From assembly GCA_964428745.1 (NCBI GenBank), contig CAYRYZ010000001.1, forward strand, positions 16,867 through 80,866: a stretch of DNA of 64,000 bases, written 5' to 3'. Shown in pieces: positions 48,501-58,200 of the stretch. This DNA is from GCA-002713455 sp964428745 (GTDB lineage: Bacteria; Fidelibacterota; Marinisomatia; Marinisomatales; TCS55). Made by a program: the position numbers and the translations under genes. The notes below the pieces were generated by a model. That model was not told where the DNA came from. It saw nothing but the letters and a program-made list of their open reading frames with translations, and did not search any database. Every line of letters begins with the position of its first letter. Position 1 is the stretch's first letter.

Positions 48501-48662
48501 ATCTGTTGCTGCACCACTTGTCGTTCCTTCAAGAATGACATTTGCACCTGCTAAGGCTTGGCCATCAGATGTAACGGTACCACTAATTTTACCTGTCAAG
48601 TTCTGCGCAAACAGACCTGAGATTAAAAGACCGGACAATAATAAGGTTGTGAGTTTTTTCAT
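45543..48662 (-). CDS. TonB-dependent outer-membrane receptor
   Basis: The 1039-residue protein has a signal peptide (about 1-20), a carboxypeptidase-D regulatory-like domain (about 22-105; GTVTSDGQALAGANVILEG), a plug (about 115-240) and a 22-stranded barrel ending in Phe (GVSVSF). It uses TonB energy to import a bound substrate, which cannot be named. It is the first gene of an operon with the sorted protein and the PorV-like barrel. A 43-base inverted repeat lies 55 bases upstream, and GGAG precedes the start. Confidence 0.93.
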   Translation of the reverse strand: MKKLTTLLLSGLLISGLFAQNLTGKISGTVTSDGQALAGANVILEGTTSGAATDADGQYYIFDVQPGLYTLRVNYIGYKSQIVSNIRVAIGLTTLQNFELEVAAVEGETVEVTAEKPLIEVTATNVARNMDSEAIENYAVRNVTSMIASQAGVVKMHDGLHLRGSRGSEIGYTLEGASMTGASGKVVSNAIPEALEAIAVQTGGFDASIGNANAGMVQQSLKTGGSKISGSVLMEGMQGGDPWAATGDNDLTLTLQGPIGDKVRFFGALRTTHTDNYKTTSRWFTPFTIAGGNPIPDKIGGLTPSGDYVVLDHTTGNMAFRDGANHDGIYDPTADPTDDIRGTGGANTSGGMYAFDNVQDDLNFNGTLQLDLNPLVIRAALALNQYTYSGAGLPVQSMFNSRRHESWGRNWLMNVKGTYFLNPTTYIRANVRAMNRLYESYDKSFKDEGMFTEGHKSELKDWLKWGDRDEVAKLQPDSSWAKNFGTPGGDPFSGTYKYVEPSNYNINGFRFQRDGARRGGYSKGEDAYIGFDAEFVTQLGEHEVKTGLAYTKYTYKRYSYSGINSLNSKINQDSTLIDAVNGQTDRILTEIVQARLSNWRGYDPLGRDWDASSAMKNEYDKPRHPTNLSFYANDKFEAGDLIVNVGLRYEAINQANKDLKDYDNPPIDKNGTIVAADDPNYGLVDQPTLSYLMPRIGLGFPISDKSTFHLNYGKYVQMAPMGYLFRSRGSGASAWGLAPTRETKFEIGYGTLIGDFASVDLTVFTRNPQDQIGEDTYRPDSSPGMNYFGMRNHGIWVNSDFSNITGIELDFKTARVSNFQLFANYVFQDVRGTNSYPGLGTSGWGKPTSISATRYDQRHQASAVLDFRTGRTGNVVLDNLGANLIASYNSGHPFTMSDGSMGQRDAGEGALLSDNDPRNRAPVEPINSSNTPAYLNFDLSVDKTLAISGVANVKVYATVTNLFNTQHIINVYNRTGDAFDDGFLNDPALSSLIVQGRGAEYVEMYKKINLANRNHWLNDHGFDMFGVPREVRMGVSVSF

Positions 48663-49016
48663 TATACTACTCCACTTAACTGTTACTTTAATATTAAAAA
48701 AATCTTTCTGGTATTGGGGGTATTATACGTACAAGTACGTCAAGACGTACGAATACCCCTCTTACCTCATTCTGGAACATAATAGTTTTTTTTTAAGGGT
48801 TACAAAGCTTTTTTTAAAAAAAAAATTACAGTGTATTGTACTACATTTATAATGGCCATTATCGTCAATAGATTGATGATTTTAAATTTTACAAACAGCA
48901 TTTATTTTAAACAATGCGTGATTATTTTTATTAATAAAATGTGATTAAAGTCACAAAATCTAAGATTATAGTTTTTAGAGTAAAACAATTATTGAAACTT
49001 TGGATAGGGCTCTCAA
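48663..49016. other. Intergenic region (354 bases) with the TonB receptor promoter side
   Basis: This is the only gap of more than 300 bases without a gene. It contains the inverted repeat at 48717-48759 and long A/T tracts (48787-48830). I see no tRNA and no coding frame with support. Confidence 0.6.
48717..48759. repeat. Imperfect inverted repeat upstream of the TonB receptor
   Basis: GGGGTATT (48717-48724) pairs with AATACCCC (48752-48759). Between them ACGTAC-type elements give a second perfect dyad, GTACGTC-AA-GACGTAC. The two dyads overlap in part and suggest an operator or a transcript hairpin about 55 bases before the receptor start. Confidence 0.6.
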
Positions 49017-49730
49017 TTAAAATGTAATTAACATCCATGAAGCCATTAATAACATGATACTATTTTCAACTATTGTTGCTGTTGTCATCGGTAAATTTAA
49101 TGCCGTGCCCAAGCAAGCACATTGGATCGATTTTTTGTTTATTAATGAGCGCACTACTCCAAAGGTTGTCGCGCCAAGAATAACTAATGTAATTAATAAG
49201 GATAGATATAGTTCTGTTCTCATAAGAAAGGCCAATCCTAATAAACTTTCAATAAAGGGGTAAAGCCAACCGTATACTGGTATTATTTGAGCAATAGGAT
49301 CATATATTTTAAATGTTTTGGGGAAATTTCTATAGTCTAGAAATTTAAAAAAACTGAAGACAATATAGAAAAGTCCCATAAAATCAAACATAACATCTGT
49401 CAGGTTTATATTTGATCTATTGATTAACAAAGTAGATACTGTTATATAGAAGAAAATCAGATATAATGGGAAAAGTTTTGTTGAATTACCCTCTGATCTT
49501 TTTTCTGCATCATTATCATTTTCAGAATTCCCCTCTATTAGCGTTGCTTCATAGCCTGCATTATGAATTGCCTTGGCAAGAGCCTTAGGTGTAGCATTGC
49601 CGTCAATAACTGCTCTATTTTGATTTAGATTTACAACTACTTTTGAAACTCCTTCTACCTGATAAAGTGCTCTTTCAATCGTGGAAACACATGCGTCACA
49701 ATGCATTCCTTTTATATGTAATTCTGCCAA
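49017..49730 (-). CDS. HMA domain fused to a MauE/DoxX-like membrane domain
   Basis: The 237-residue protein has an N-terminal heavy-metal-associated domain (about 1-68) with the metal motif GMHCDAC (Cys11, Cys14), then an acidic linker and about four membrane helices. The C-terminal membrane part contains CACLGTALNLPMTTATIVEN, typical of MauE-related redox membrane proteins. It could pass copper or other soft metals, or reducing power, across the inner membrane; this is inferred from the domains. Start is TTG. It is 18 bases downstream of the MOSC gene. Confidence 0.85.
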   Translation of the reverse strand: MAELHIKGMHCDACVSTIERALYQVEGVSKVVVNLNQNRAVIDGNATPKALAKAIHNAGYEATLIEGNSENDNDAEKRSEGNSTKLFPLYLIFFYITVSTLLINRSNINLTDVMFDFMGLFYIVFSFFKFLDYRNFPKTFKIYDPIAQIIPVYGWLYPFIESLLGLAFLMRTELYLSLLITLVILGATTFGVVRSLINKKSIQCACLGTALNLPMTTATIVENSIMLLMASWMLITF

Positions 49731-49748
49731 TTAAATACCCTTAATAAA

Positions 49749-50231
49749 TTATATAAGTAAGAATGGATCTCCTGAAGAAACGATCCCCGCCTTAATCACG
49801 CGAGCATACCACCCTCTTCGTTTCATCAATGTTTTGATGAAAGTTGAAACTTTCTCTTCACCTACATAAGGTAAAACATTCAAATTTGAGCAGGGGTTGC
49901 AAATAATTGAAATCTCCAGCTCAGCTTGACCAACTGTATAGTGTTGCCCAGGTTTAATCGTTCTGTAATCAATATTGGTCAGAGTCAGGTTTTCCCCTAA
50001 ATCCCCAGGCTTTACAGGCCAGCCCTCATTATTTAACTCTTCTAGTATATCCTTTGAAATAAGCATAATAGCCATCTCAGGATCATTGTTTTTTTTATTG
50101 AATCTAAACCGATTATAATCACCTTCAATGCCTGAGGATAAAATCTGTCCTGAATCTATAGGAATCTTGGGCAGTCCAACCTCGCCCGGTGTATTCGGTT
50201 TTACATTAATTTGAAAAACTGAGGATGCCAT
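49749..50231 (-). CDS. MOSC domain-containing protein
   Basis: MOSC proteins bind molybdenum cofactor or carry sulfur. The 160-residue product has the typical strands GENLTLTNIDYRTI (about 83-96), VGQAELEIS and the cysteine pair in CNPCSNLN (about 110-117). An AGGAG Shine-Dalgarno sequence lies before the ATG. It is a single-domain form, and its exact sulfur or metal role is unknown. It is the first gene of the pair with the HMA-MauE fusion. Confidence 0.88.
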   Translation of the reverse strand: MASSVFQINVKPNTPGEVGLPKIPIDSGQILSSGIEGDYNRFRFNKKNNDPEMAIMLISKDILEELNNEGWPVKPGDLGENLTLTNIDYRTIKPGQHYTVGQAELEISIICNPCSNLNVLPYVGEEKVSTFIKTLMKRRGWYARVIKAGIVSSGDPFLLI

Positions 50232-50359
50232 TTGTGTTTACTCCTTAAGCCTAAAAGAATTTAATTGTAATTATAGGTTTTACACTAAATTATCCATGCT
50301 TCAATAGTCCCATAGTTTTAACTTTCGAAAATATAATTCATTATAAGAGGAGTAATTTC

Positions 50360-52909
50360 ATGAAACGGTTATCTATATTTTTATTTATTGGCGCAATATA
50401 TTGTCAACAAACAGTTGAACTCCCAATGAAGTTACCGGGCATTCGATATAGTCCGGCTATTTCCAAACCTGAAGAGGTTTTAGGTCATAGAGTGGGAACT
50501 CGCCATACACGGACTGACCAAGTTGTTGATTACTTCGAAGCTATCGCAGATCAAAGCGAACGAGTTATATTAGATGATCACGCACTAACCCACGAGGGTC
50601 GACGATTAATTCATGCCATTGTTACTCACCCTGATAATCATAAAAAACTGGAATCTATCCGACAGGCAAACCTTAGTTTATCTGATACTCCTAAAAAAAT
50701 TAAAGATTCTGATATGAATAAAATGCCCATGGTCGCCTATCTAGGGTTCTCAATTCATGGCGATGAAGCAAGTGGAACTGAAGCTTCATTGCTTTTATTA
50801 TATCATTTAGCCGCCGGTACGGGTAAAGAAATTGATAATATATTAAAAAATACCGTTTTGATTGTTGATCCTATGTTTAATCCTGATGGTCGGGATCGAT
50901 TTGTTAATTGGGTAAATGGTAATCGGGGTGCAGTTCCATCTTCAGATACCCAAGATAGAGAACATAATCAACCGTGGCCAAGAGGCAGAACCAACCATTA
51001 TCTTTTTGACATGAACCGTGATTGGATGCCTGTTACCCAACCTGAATCTAATGGCAGAATAAAATTATTTCACCACTGGCGACCTCAATTCCTTCTTGAT
51101 GCTCACGAGATGGGCGCTAATTCTACATTCTTCTTTCAGCCTGGAATCCCAAGTAGAAATAACCCAAATACCCCTCAAGGAACTATTGATTTAGCCAATA
51201 AACTTGCGCCCTTCCATGCCAAACGTTTAGACGATATTCAATCCATGTATTATTCTCAACAATCCTATGATGATTTTTATTATGGGAAGGGTTCATCTTT
51301 TGGTGATATACATGGGTCTGTCGGTATTTTATTTGAACAAGCCTCATCAAGAGCACTTGAAACTGATACCAACCAAGGACGACTCACTTATGCATTTACT
51401 GTTAGAAATCACTTCATGTCTACCTTAGGAACCTTGGATGGATTGGTTAGCCTTAGGAAGGACTTTTTACGTTATCATCGTGATTTTTACGCAACATCTA
51501 CCAATGCTGCAAAGAAAAATACCGTCAAAGGATACCTTGTTGATCTCAAAGAGAATAGAACTCGCGCACAAATGCTGGTCCAGAACCTACAAAAACACAG
51601 AATTTTAGCGTATGAGCTAAAAAAGTCAATTAATGTTAACAAAATGAAATATCTTCCTGGTGAAGCTATCGTAATCCCAACAAATCAACCCCAAACTCGT
51701 TTTTTAAAAGGAGTTATGGAAAAAGTTACCACGTTCGAAGACTCACTCTTTTATGACGTGTCAGCCTGGACCCTTCCTCTAGCATATGGCGTTAAAACAT
51801 TTGAGCTTAAACAAAACCCTGTTGCATACATGGGCGCACAACTAGAACCTGTCTCACTAGACGGAGGAGATGTTATTGGTGGAAGGGCAAAGTCCGCTTA
51901 TCTAATGAAGTGGAACCGTTATTATGCACCTAAAAGCTTATATACTATTATGAATGCCGGTATTAGACCACGATTGACAACCGAGCCCTTTTCAGCAATA
52001 ATTGGCGGAAAAGAAGTAAAGTTTGACAGAGGAACAATCGTTATACCCGTACATCAAAGAGATGCTGATGCGAATATCACCGAAACAGAAATATATAGAA
52101 TGATGACAACTTTAGCTGAAAAAGACCATGTTACTATTTATGCTTCTAATTCTGCATCTACTCCTACTGGACCTGATCTAGGAGGAGCTTTCCAAGCCGT
52201 GCTAGAGAAACCAAAGCTGGCTATCTTGTCAGGTGATGGAACATCATCATATGGTGTTGGTGAAATCTGGCATCTAATGAATTATAGGATGGGCATGCCT
52301 GTATCGTTACTAAATGCAAAAAAACTTAATATTTCTAAACTATCAAAGTATAATACCATTGTTTTACCTGATGGAGGTTATGGCAATCTCGATACAACTG
52401 ATATTACGGCCTTAAAAGACTGGATTAAGAACGGTGGGGCACTAATTTCAATTCAGAGTGGTTCCAAATGGGTGGTTAATAAGAAAATTGTTAATGAAAA
52501 GATTCAAAAGCCTTCGAAACAGGCTCTTGATATACCTTATGATCAAGTTAGAATGGTCACAGGGGGTCAACGAATCGGAGGAGCAATTTTTGAGGTTGAA
52601 TTAGATAATACACATCCGATTGGCTATGGATATAACAAAAAGGCACCCGTATTCCGAAGAGGCGAAACCTTCTTTGATTTATCAACAAGTTCGGCAGCTA
52701 ATGTAGCTCGATACACGAATAAACCTCTTCTTAGCGGATATATATCCGAGGAAAAACTAATTAAAATGAAGAATACAGCTTCTATAATTGCGAGGAGAGA
52801 GGGATCGGGCCACATTATTTTGTTTGCGGATAATCCTTCTTTTCGTGCCTTCTGGTATGGCACGAATGGATTATTACTAAATGCAGTATTCTTTGGACGA
52901 TCCTTTTAA
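50360..52909 (+). CDS. M14 family zinc carboxypeptidase
   Basis: This 849-residue secreted peptidase has a signal peptide (about 1-15) and an M14 catalytic domain in residues 50-400. Zinc ligands are His and Glu in IHGDEASGTEASLLLL and His in LDAHEMGANSTFF; NPDGRDRFVNWVNGNRG is the substrate-binding arginine stretch. The C-terminal 450 residues contain a glutamine-amidotransferase-like region (around 610-720, for example NTIVLPDGGYGNL), as found in a subset of long M14 proteins. A strong AGGAG sequence precedes the start. It probably digests peptides outside the cytoplasm. Confidence 0.9.
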   Translation: MKRLSIFLFIGAIYCQQTVELPMKLPGIRYSPAISKPEEVLGHRVGTRHTRTDQVVDYFEAIADQSERVILDDHALTHEGRRLIHAIVTHPDNHKKLESIRQANLSLSDTPKKIKDSDMNKMPMVAYLGFSIHGDEASGTEASLLLLYHLAAGTGKEIDNILKNTVLIVDPMFNPDGRDRFVNWVNGNRGAVPSSDTQDREHNQPWPRGRTNHYLFDMNRDWMPVTQPESNGRIKLFHHWRPQFLLDAHEMGANSTFFFQPGIPSRNNPNTPQGTIDLANKLAPFHAKRLDDIQSMYYSQQSYDDFYYGKGSSFGDIHGSVGILFEQASSRALETDTNQGRLTYAFTVRNHFMSTLGTLDGLVSLRKDFLRYHRDFYATSTNAAKKNTVKGYLVDLKENRTRAQMLVQNLQKHRILAYELKKSINVNKMKYLPGEAIVIPTNQPQTRFLKGVMEKVTTFEDSLFYDVSAWTLPLAYGVKTFELKQNPVAYMGAQLEPVSLDGGDVIGGRAKSAYLMKWNRYYAPKSLYTIMNAGIRPRLTTEPFSAIIGGKEVKFDRGTIVIPVHQRDADANITETEIYRMMTTLAEKDHVTIYASNSASTPTGPDLGGAFQAVLEKPKLAILSGDGTSSYGVGEIWHLMNYRMGMPVSLLNAKKLNISKLSKYNTIVLPDGGYGNLDTTDITALKDWIKNGGALISIQSGSKWVVNKKIVNEKIQKPSKQALDIPYDQVRMVTGGQRIGGAIFEVELDNTHPIGYGYNKKAPVFRRGETFFDLSTSSAANVARYTNKPLLSGYISEEKLIKMKNTASIIARREGSGHIILFADNPSFRAFWYGTNGLLLNAVFFGRSF

Positions 52910-52945
52910 CTTAAATATAATATCTTTATTATACAGTTTATTGAT

Positions 52946-53422
52946 TTAGTACGAACGAATACGATTCTCAAATTCTGTCTTTAAATCATTTGAAAATGAT
53001 TTAACGCGTTTTTTGGTTATTTCGCTCGTCGGGATTTCAATCCAATCTGATGAGCCCTTATAACGCCCATATGACTGTACTATTGAGCGAACGTTATACA
53101 TTTCACCCCCACTCCCTTTCATTCTAGCCTCAAGCGTTAATTTATATCTCACTTCTTCTATGCCAGATAAGACTTCTTCATTAGAAATGGCTGGATATTC
53201 ATATTTACAGTCAATAATAGCGCCAGAACCACGATCCTCGGTGCGATCTACCACATACCGAGAACGATTGAGTATTCTACTCGATATCGTAGTAAAATCA
53301 TCCATAGTAGCTGTTCCGACAGTTAATCGATAATCCCGAACAGCTGTTGAGGATGCAACCCCAGAGCATGCATAAAGTAATAAAAATACAAAACTTAGAA
53401 TTGTAACTAGTTTTTTACTCAT
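52946..53422 (-). CDS. Small lipoprotein of unknown function
   Basis: The 158-residue product has a clear lipobox LYAC (Cys19). The mature part has an alpha/beta look (DFTTISSRILNRSRYVVDR, VLSGIEEVRYKLTLEARM, and a basic end KRVKSFSNDLKTEF). No family is recognised. It lies downstream of the SusC/SusD pair, beyond a hairpin, and converges with the M14 gene. The mature protein may be periplasmic or surface-exposed. Confidence 0.75.
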   Translation of the reverse strand: MSKKLVTILSFVFLLLYACSGVASSTAVRDYRLTVGTATMDDFTTISSRILNRSRYVVDRTEDRGSGAIIDCKYEYPAISNEEVLSGIEEVRYKLTLEARMKGSGGEMYNVRSIVQSYGRYKGSSDWIEIPTSEITKKRVKSFSNDLKTEFENRIRSY

Positions 53423-53447
53423 AATAGTACCCTTATTTTATATAGAG

Positions 53448-53478
53448 AGAAGGCTCTGAAATTTCAGAGCCTTCTTTT
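53448..53478. terminator. Long palindromic hairpin between susD and the small lipoprotein
   Basis: A perfect 28-base palindrome (53448-53475) is followed on the plus strand by TTTT. On the minus strand no T run follows, so it may act as a transcript stabiliser or a partial terminator behind the SusD gene. Confidence 0.7.
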
Positions 53479-53495
53479 ATATCAATTTGTTATAC

Positions 53496-53567
53496 ACAAA
53501 AGTGTATGATTAGTGTATAGTTTGAATGTTATTAATACACATCCCCTATACACCTAATACACAATTA
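53496..53567. repeat. GTGTAT-type inverted repeat overlapping the end of the SusD gene
   Basis: Repeats of GTGTAT and the complementary ATACAC form an imperfect stem: GTGTATGATTAGTGTATAG-like sequence at about 53502-53520 pairs with CTATACACCTAATACAC at 53546-53562. On the minus strand it lies immediately behind the SusD stop codon at 53565-53567. Confidence 0.5.
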
Positions 53568-55202
53568 GTGTAAGTCCGCGTCTACAAGCGGTGTAACTTT
53601 GTCAAACTCAATCATAAACCCTCGAGAACGAAAACCATTATTGAGGATCTTACCTGCTGTTCCTGGCTGACCTATATTATCTTGGCCACCAAAGGTATAG
53701 TTATCCATTAATAGGATTTCAAGTTCTTTCCCTGGGATAGCTAAATGAGTTGGTGTACCAGGCAGTAAGTCGCCCCAACCACGTTTATTCATATATCCCG
53801 TATAAGGGTGAATTAAACAATTTTCAATCATAGCCTCATATTTATACTTTGACCAAAGCGATCCACCATCCATAGCATTGGGTTGATCCGTAGAGGCACC
53901 TGCTCCATCTGCAGCAGTTGCTGCAGCTAAGCCACCATTTGTTACACGGCTATTATTTATAAGAGTTGCTGCAGTAGCTGCATCTCCTCCTCGGAGAGCT
54001 GCTTCAGCTAGCAATAAATCAAGCTCAGCCTGAGTTACATCATGCATTGGCCCTTGTAGACCCGCATCAACTGCATAATCCCTATTCCTGTTGAATAGAT
54101 AAAATGTTTGATGATACGTACCACGAGAAGCGATTAAACGAGTTCTATACTCATTTTTAGCATAAAGACCTTGGGTTTGCTTGCCATCAGCATCAAGCGG
54201 TCCTGTAATACGCTTATCGTCGGTTTCCATAGTGTAGGCTTTACGATCTGCAACAGGTTTGGCTAGCCAATCTGCATAGCCAGATGATTTATCAGCGGGT
54301 CCAAGCATTTTATAGTCCGAACGACCCCAACTCGGTGAAACACCACAGTAATACTGTGTACGTGACCACCAGTACTCTCCATCACCCACAGGGGCAAAGG
54401 GAACACCTTGTGATGCATGACTTTTAACTGATGCCCAATCAACAGTACCACGTTCTTGTGCTGTTCTTGATACACCAGCAGTCCATCGAGCAACAAGACC
54501 ATGTGTAATTTTTGCTAAATCAGCCATAGTTAAACCAGCAATATGCATCCAATCCTCAGGGATAGTTAAAGATGCATTCGCATTCGCGTCTGTAATAACA
54601 GCATTAAGCGCCGTAATAGCACTTTTCATATGATCTGTATATGCTGATAATTCGGGAGTCTTACTAAAGTCCGTTGTTTCATCAACATAAAAGCCTTGGT
54701 CATAATAGACAGCAACCATGGCATTAGATGCACCCATTACGAAGTTAGCGAATATTTCAGCTCGTTTATCATCGTCTGCTGTAGCCAAAAAGTTATTTCC
54801 ACCTTCTTGACCCGCTTTTAATGAAGCTAAGCCGTCTTTAGCAGCCGAAATTGCGCCATACCAATAGTACCATGGCTCCTCAAGAGCATAGGCATAATTC
54901 CATGCGGGGCTATTATTTACTGCCGCTCGAGGCTCAGAAGCCATTTCGCGCATTCCATAGTTACCCCAAGATGAGGTATTGGCATCTGCCATAACTCCAG
55001 GATTAAACGATCCTCCTGTGACATGAATACCTTGCCAAAACGACAAGAATGTACTCTTAATCAGCGACTCTACATCTTCGGGTGAAGCGAGAGCACGAGC
55101 CTGGTCAGGTGCATTGGTATTGCTCACATCTAAATCGGCACAGCCGTTCAGAGATAGAACAACAAACATTGCAAGACTCATTATTTTTTTTGTAATAGTC
55201 AT
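53565..55202 (-). CDS. SusD/RagB-type outer-membrane lipoprotein
   Basis: The 545-residue protein is the surface lipoprotein that captures substrate for the SusC partner. The lipobox is LNGC (Cys21). The SusD-type helical body includes LIKSTFLSFWQGIH near the start, a TPR-like region, YCGVSPSWGRSDYK, and AELDLLLAEAALRGGDAATAATLINNSR late, the typical second part of the family. The substrate, glycan or peptide, is not shown by sequence. It follows susC by 18 bases, with an AAGGAG element before its ATG. Confidence 0.88.
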   Translation of the reverse strand: MTITKKIMSLAMFVVLSLNGCADLDVSNTNAPDQARALASPEDVESLIKSTFLSFWQGIHVTGGSFNPGVMADANTSSWGNYGMREMASEPRAAVNNSPAWNYAYALEEPWYYWYGAISAAKDGLASLKAGQEGGNNFLATADDDKRAEIFANFVMGASNAMVAVYYDQGFYVDETTDFSKTPELSAYTDHMKSAITALNAVITDANANASLTIPEDWMHIAGLTMADLAKITHGLVARWTAGVSRTAQERGTVDWASVKSHASQGVPFAPVGDGEYWWSRTQYYCGVSPSWGRSDYKMLGPADKSSGYADWLAKPVADRKAYTMETDDKRITGPLDADGKQTQGLYAKNEYRTRLIASRGTYHQTFYLFNRNRDYAVDAGLQGPMHDVTQAELDLLLAEAALRGGDAATAATLINNSRVTNGGLAAATAADGAGASTDQPNAMDGGSLWSKYKYEAMIENCLIHPYTGYMNKRGWGDLLPGTPTHLAIPGKELEILLMDNYTFGGQDNIGQPGTAGKILNNGFRSRGFMIEFDKVTPLVDADLH

Positions 55203-55220
55203 TTTTATACTCTCCTTTCC

Positions 55221-58200
55221 TTAAAAGTCAACGTCTAGCGTGAATGAGAAGGTGCGGTAATTTGGATATGTGTATGAATCCACACGCGCATTAACCGCAG
55301 ATCCTAATTGACCACCGCCACGACCCACTTCAGGGTCATAGCCTTTATATTTAGTCCAGGTCATTAAATTTCTCCCAACAATACCTACATTTAAACCGCT
55401 CACACCAAATCCACGAAGATCAAGGAGGCTTGCTACATTGAATTTCACGGCTAATTCTCTAAGCTTGAGATAAGAACCGTCTTCAACATAGAAGTCATTC
55501 GGTGCATTCACATGGTATAGATCACGGTAATAGATGGTTGGTTTTTTAAGACCATCCTCTTTACCATACTGATCTACATCGCCAGTGGCTGCTTCACGAG
55601 CTCCCCATTGACGAGTATGATTATAAATGTTACCTCCGCTTTGCCCATCAAATAGCGCAAATACCGTGAGTCCCTGAACGCGTAGATTTGCATTAAATGC
55701 ATATCCAAAATCAGAGACTGAAGTACCAATCTGATGAATTTTATTACCATCTGAATCTACATACTGAACTGGACGGCCCCAGTTATAAGTTTGGCTCATT
55801 CCGCTACTGGTTTTACCCCATAGTGTATTAGTTATACCATCTTTGTATGTATTACCATCTCCAACCCAAACTAAATAACCATCATCATTTACTTGAAATT
55901 GCGACGAGCTAGCTTGATCTGCTTCAGGTAGATGGCTGGTGTCTGTTGCCCATTTTGTTCCCCAAAAGGATGCATACTGACTACCTTCCTTCATGTAGAA
56001 AATTTTGGGCCCACCAGCGCTATAAAGATACGATGGCATCTTAAAGCTTGTGATATTATGATCATACTTGTCCCAATTAAAACCAGCAGACAAGGACATG
56101 TCTCTAGTGTTGATAATTGACGCGTTCAGAGATATTTCTGTTGCTTCAGCTTCAAGCGTACCTGCGTTTCTCCACTGAGCGCTATATCCATAAAATCCGG
56201 CTAGGGGAACAGGAAGCAATTGATCTTCATTCACTGTTGTGGATTGAGTGATCTCAACAGAGAGTCTATCCATTACACTAAAATCAACACCCATCTCAGT
56301 TTCTGTCGTGGTTTGAGGCTTAAGATCCACGTTACCCAAAGCGCCTTTTGAGATGTTTCCACCTGCTACAGACCATACTTCATATTGCTGTGAGAAAGCT
56401 GGACGAACACCGGCAGTTCCATGGCTGAAACGAACCTTAAATTCAGGGAGAATTCCACTGAGTGCGCCCCAATAGGCTTCTTCACTCATACGATACGCAC
56501 CACTAAACTTATAATAGTTATTAATTCGGTTTTCAGGCCCAAACAATGAACTACGATCCTGACGTAGTGTTACATCCAGAATATATCGGTCTAAGAGGTC
56601 CATTTGTGCACCGCCAGAAAACCCATCTGAATTAATCTTTTGATTTGATGAGCCTACAGACTTATCCGCACCTGTTTCCAGCTGAGGGACATCTGCTACT
56701 GCTAAGTTCCAAGCATTCCCACTGCGATAATTGTAATTATAAGCTTCGTAGTTGTATCGTCCTTTAGCAATTAAGGCCATTCCACCAAGCTGTGTGGCAT
56801 AAGTCATTCCTACGTCACCGTTGATCGACTGTTCGCTTCGGTTAGATTTCGTCAAATTACCATCATTATAGTTTGGGCTTGGCGTAACTGTTTTCCAGCC
56901 TTTTGGATAATAATTTTTCCAAACTCGATTAGATCGATCAAAGCTTAAGGATCCAACCACTCTTAGCTGAGGCATAATCGCCCAGCTGAAGTTTGAGCCT
57001 AAAAGAGTACGATCTCTTGTGTTTAATCTTTCATTATTTGCAATCTGATAGATAGGGTTTGCCTCTTCAGCATTGCGCGGGTCAGGTTGAATATAATAGT
57101 CTCCATCCGGACCTTTTTTCAAAATATCCACATCCCATGGGAAAAAAGTCACATCAAAAAATGACCCTGAATTAGTTTCTTCCTTAAATGACTTCGAAAG
57201 CAAGGAGCTAAAGCCTAATTTGATACCATAGGGAAGATTAATATCAGTATTTAGTCTGAATGTATTCCTATTAAATCCTTCAATATATTTTCCAAAAACA
57301 CCATCTTCTTTATGATTATTAAGACTTACAAAAACATTAAAGGCTTCTCCATTACGACTCATTGAAAAGTTATGTTTTGTATAATTACCATCAGAGAACA
57401 TTGCTGCCATATGATCATACCCAGGGCGCCCACCATTGTCAGGAAGCAGTTCTGGAGAACCACTGCCAGCTTCACCTGTTGCTGAATACTTATATGGCTG
57501 ATCGGCAAAATAATAACCGGCTGCCCAGCTACTATCTGAATAATTTACCACATCGGGGTTTTTCGTTGCATCACGAGGGTCATAAGGAAGACCGTCAGTT
57601 GCATCAACAAAATATCCTGTAGAGGGATCGGTTTTATACCAGTGAGAACCATTTGTTTCAATCGAGCCAGCAAGCTGATTATAGCCCTGCTCCATCTTGT
57701 AATTGAAACGAGTTTGGCCTAAGCCAACTTCGGAACCACGTTTGGTCGTAATAGCAATAACACCATTCGCTGCACGAGCGCCATATTCTGAGGCGCCTGC
57801 AGCACCTTTAATGATCTCAATATTTTGCACGTCGTCAGGGCTAATATCGCCCATGGGGCTTCCTGAAATGGATGGGTCAATAATAATACCATCAACGATA
57901 TAAAGTGGTGCTTGCGAACGACCGCTAGCATTAATGCTAGTTGCTCCACGCAACTGAACAGAGGCAGCATAGCCTGGTTCACCAGTTGATTTAACAACTT
58001 TTACACCAGCTGATTTACCGCGAATCATAGATTCTACTGTTGTTGCAGGGGCCATTTCAAGGACCTCTCTATCAATTTTATCAATAGCAAACGGTGTCTT
58101 GGTTTTTGTTAGCGCTCCGGCCACCCCTGTGACCATAACTGCATCCATTTTCAAAACGTCTTCTTTCAAAGAAAAGTCTTGAGTCCCAGATGCTGTCACT

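Noticed and set aside
48535..48852. Plus-strand frame of 105 codons reaching into the gap before the HMA gene
   Set aside because: Its first part is the complement of the TonB receptor signal peptide region and the rest is low-complexity A/T; no ribosome site.
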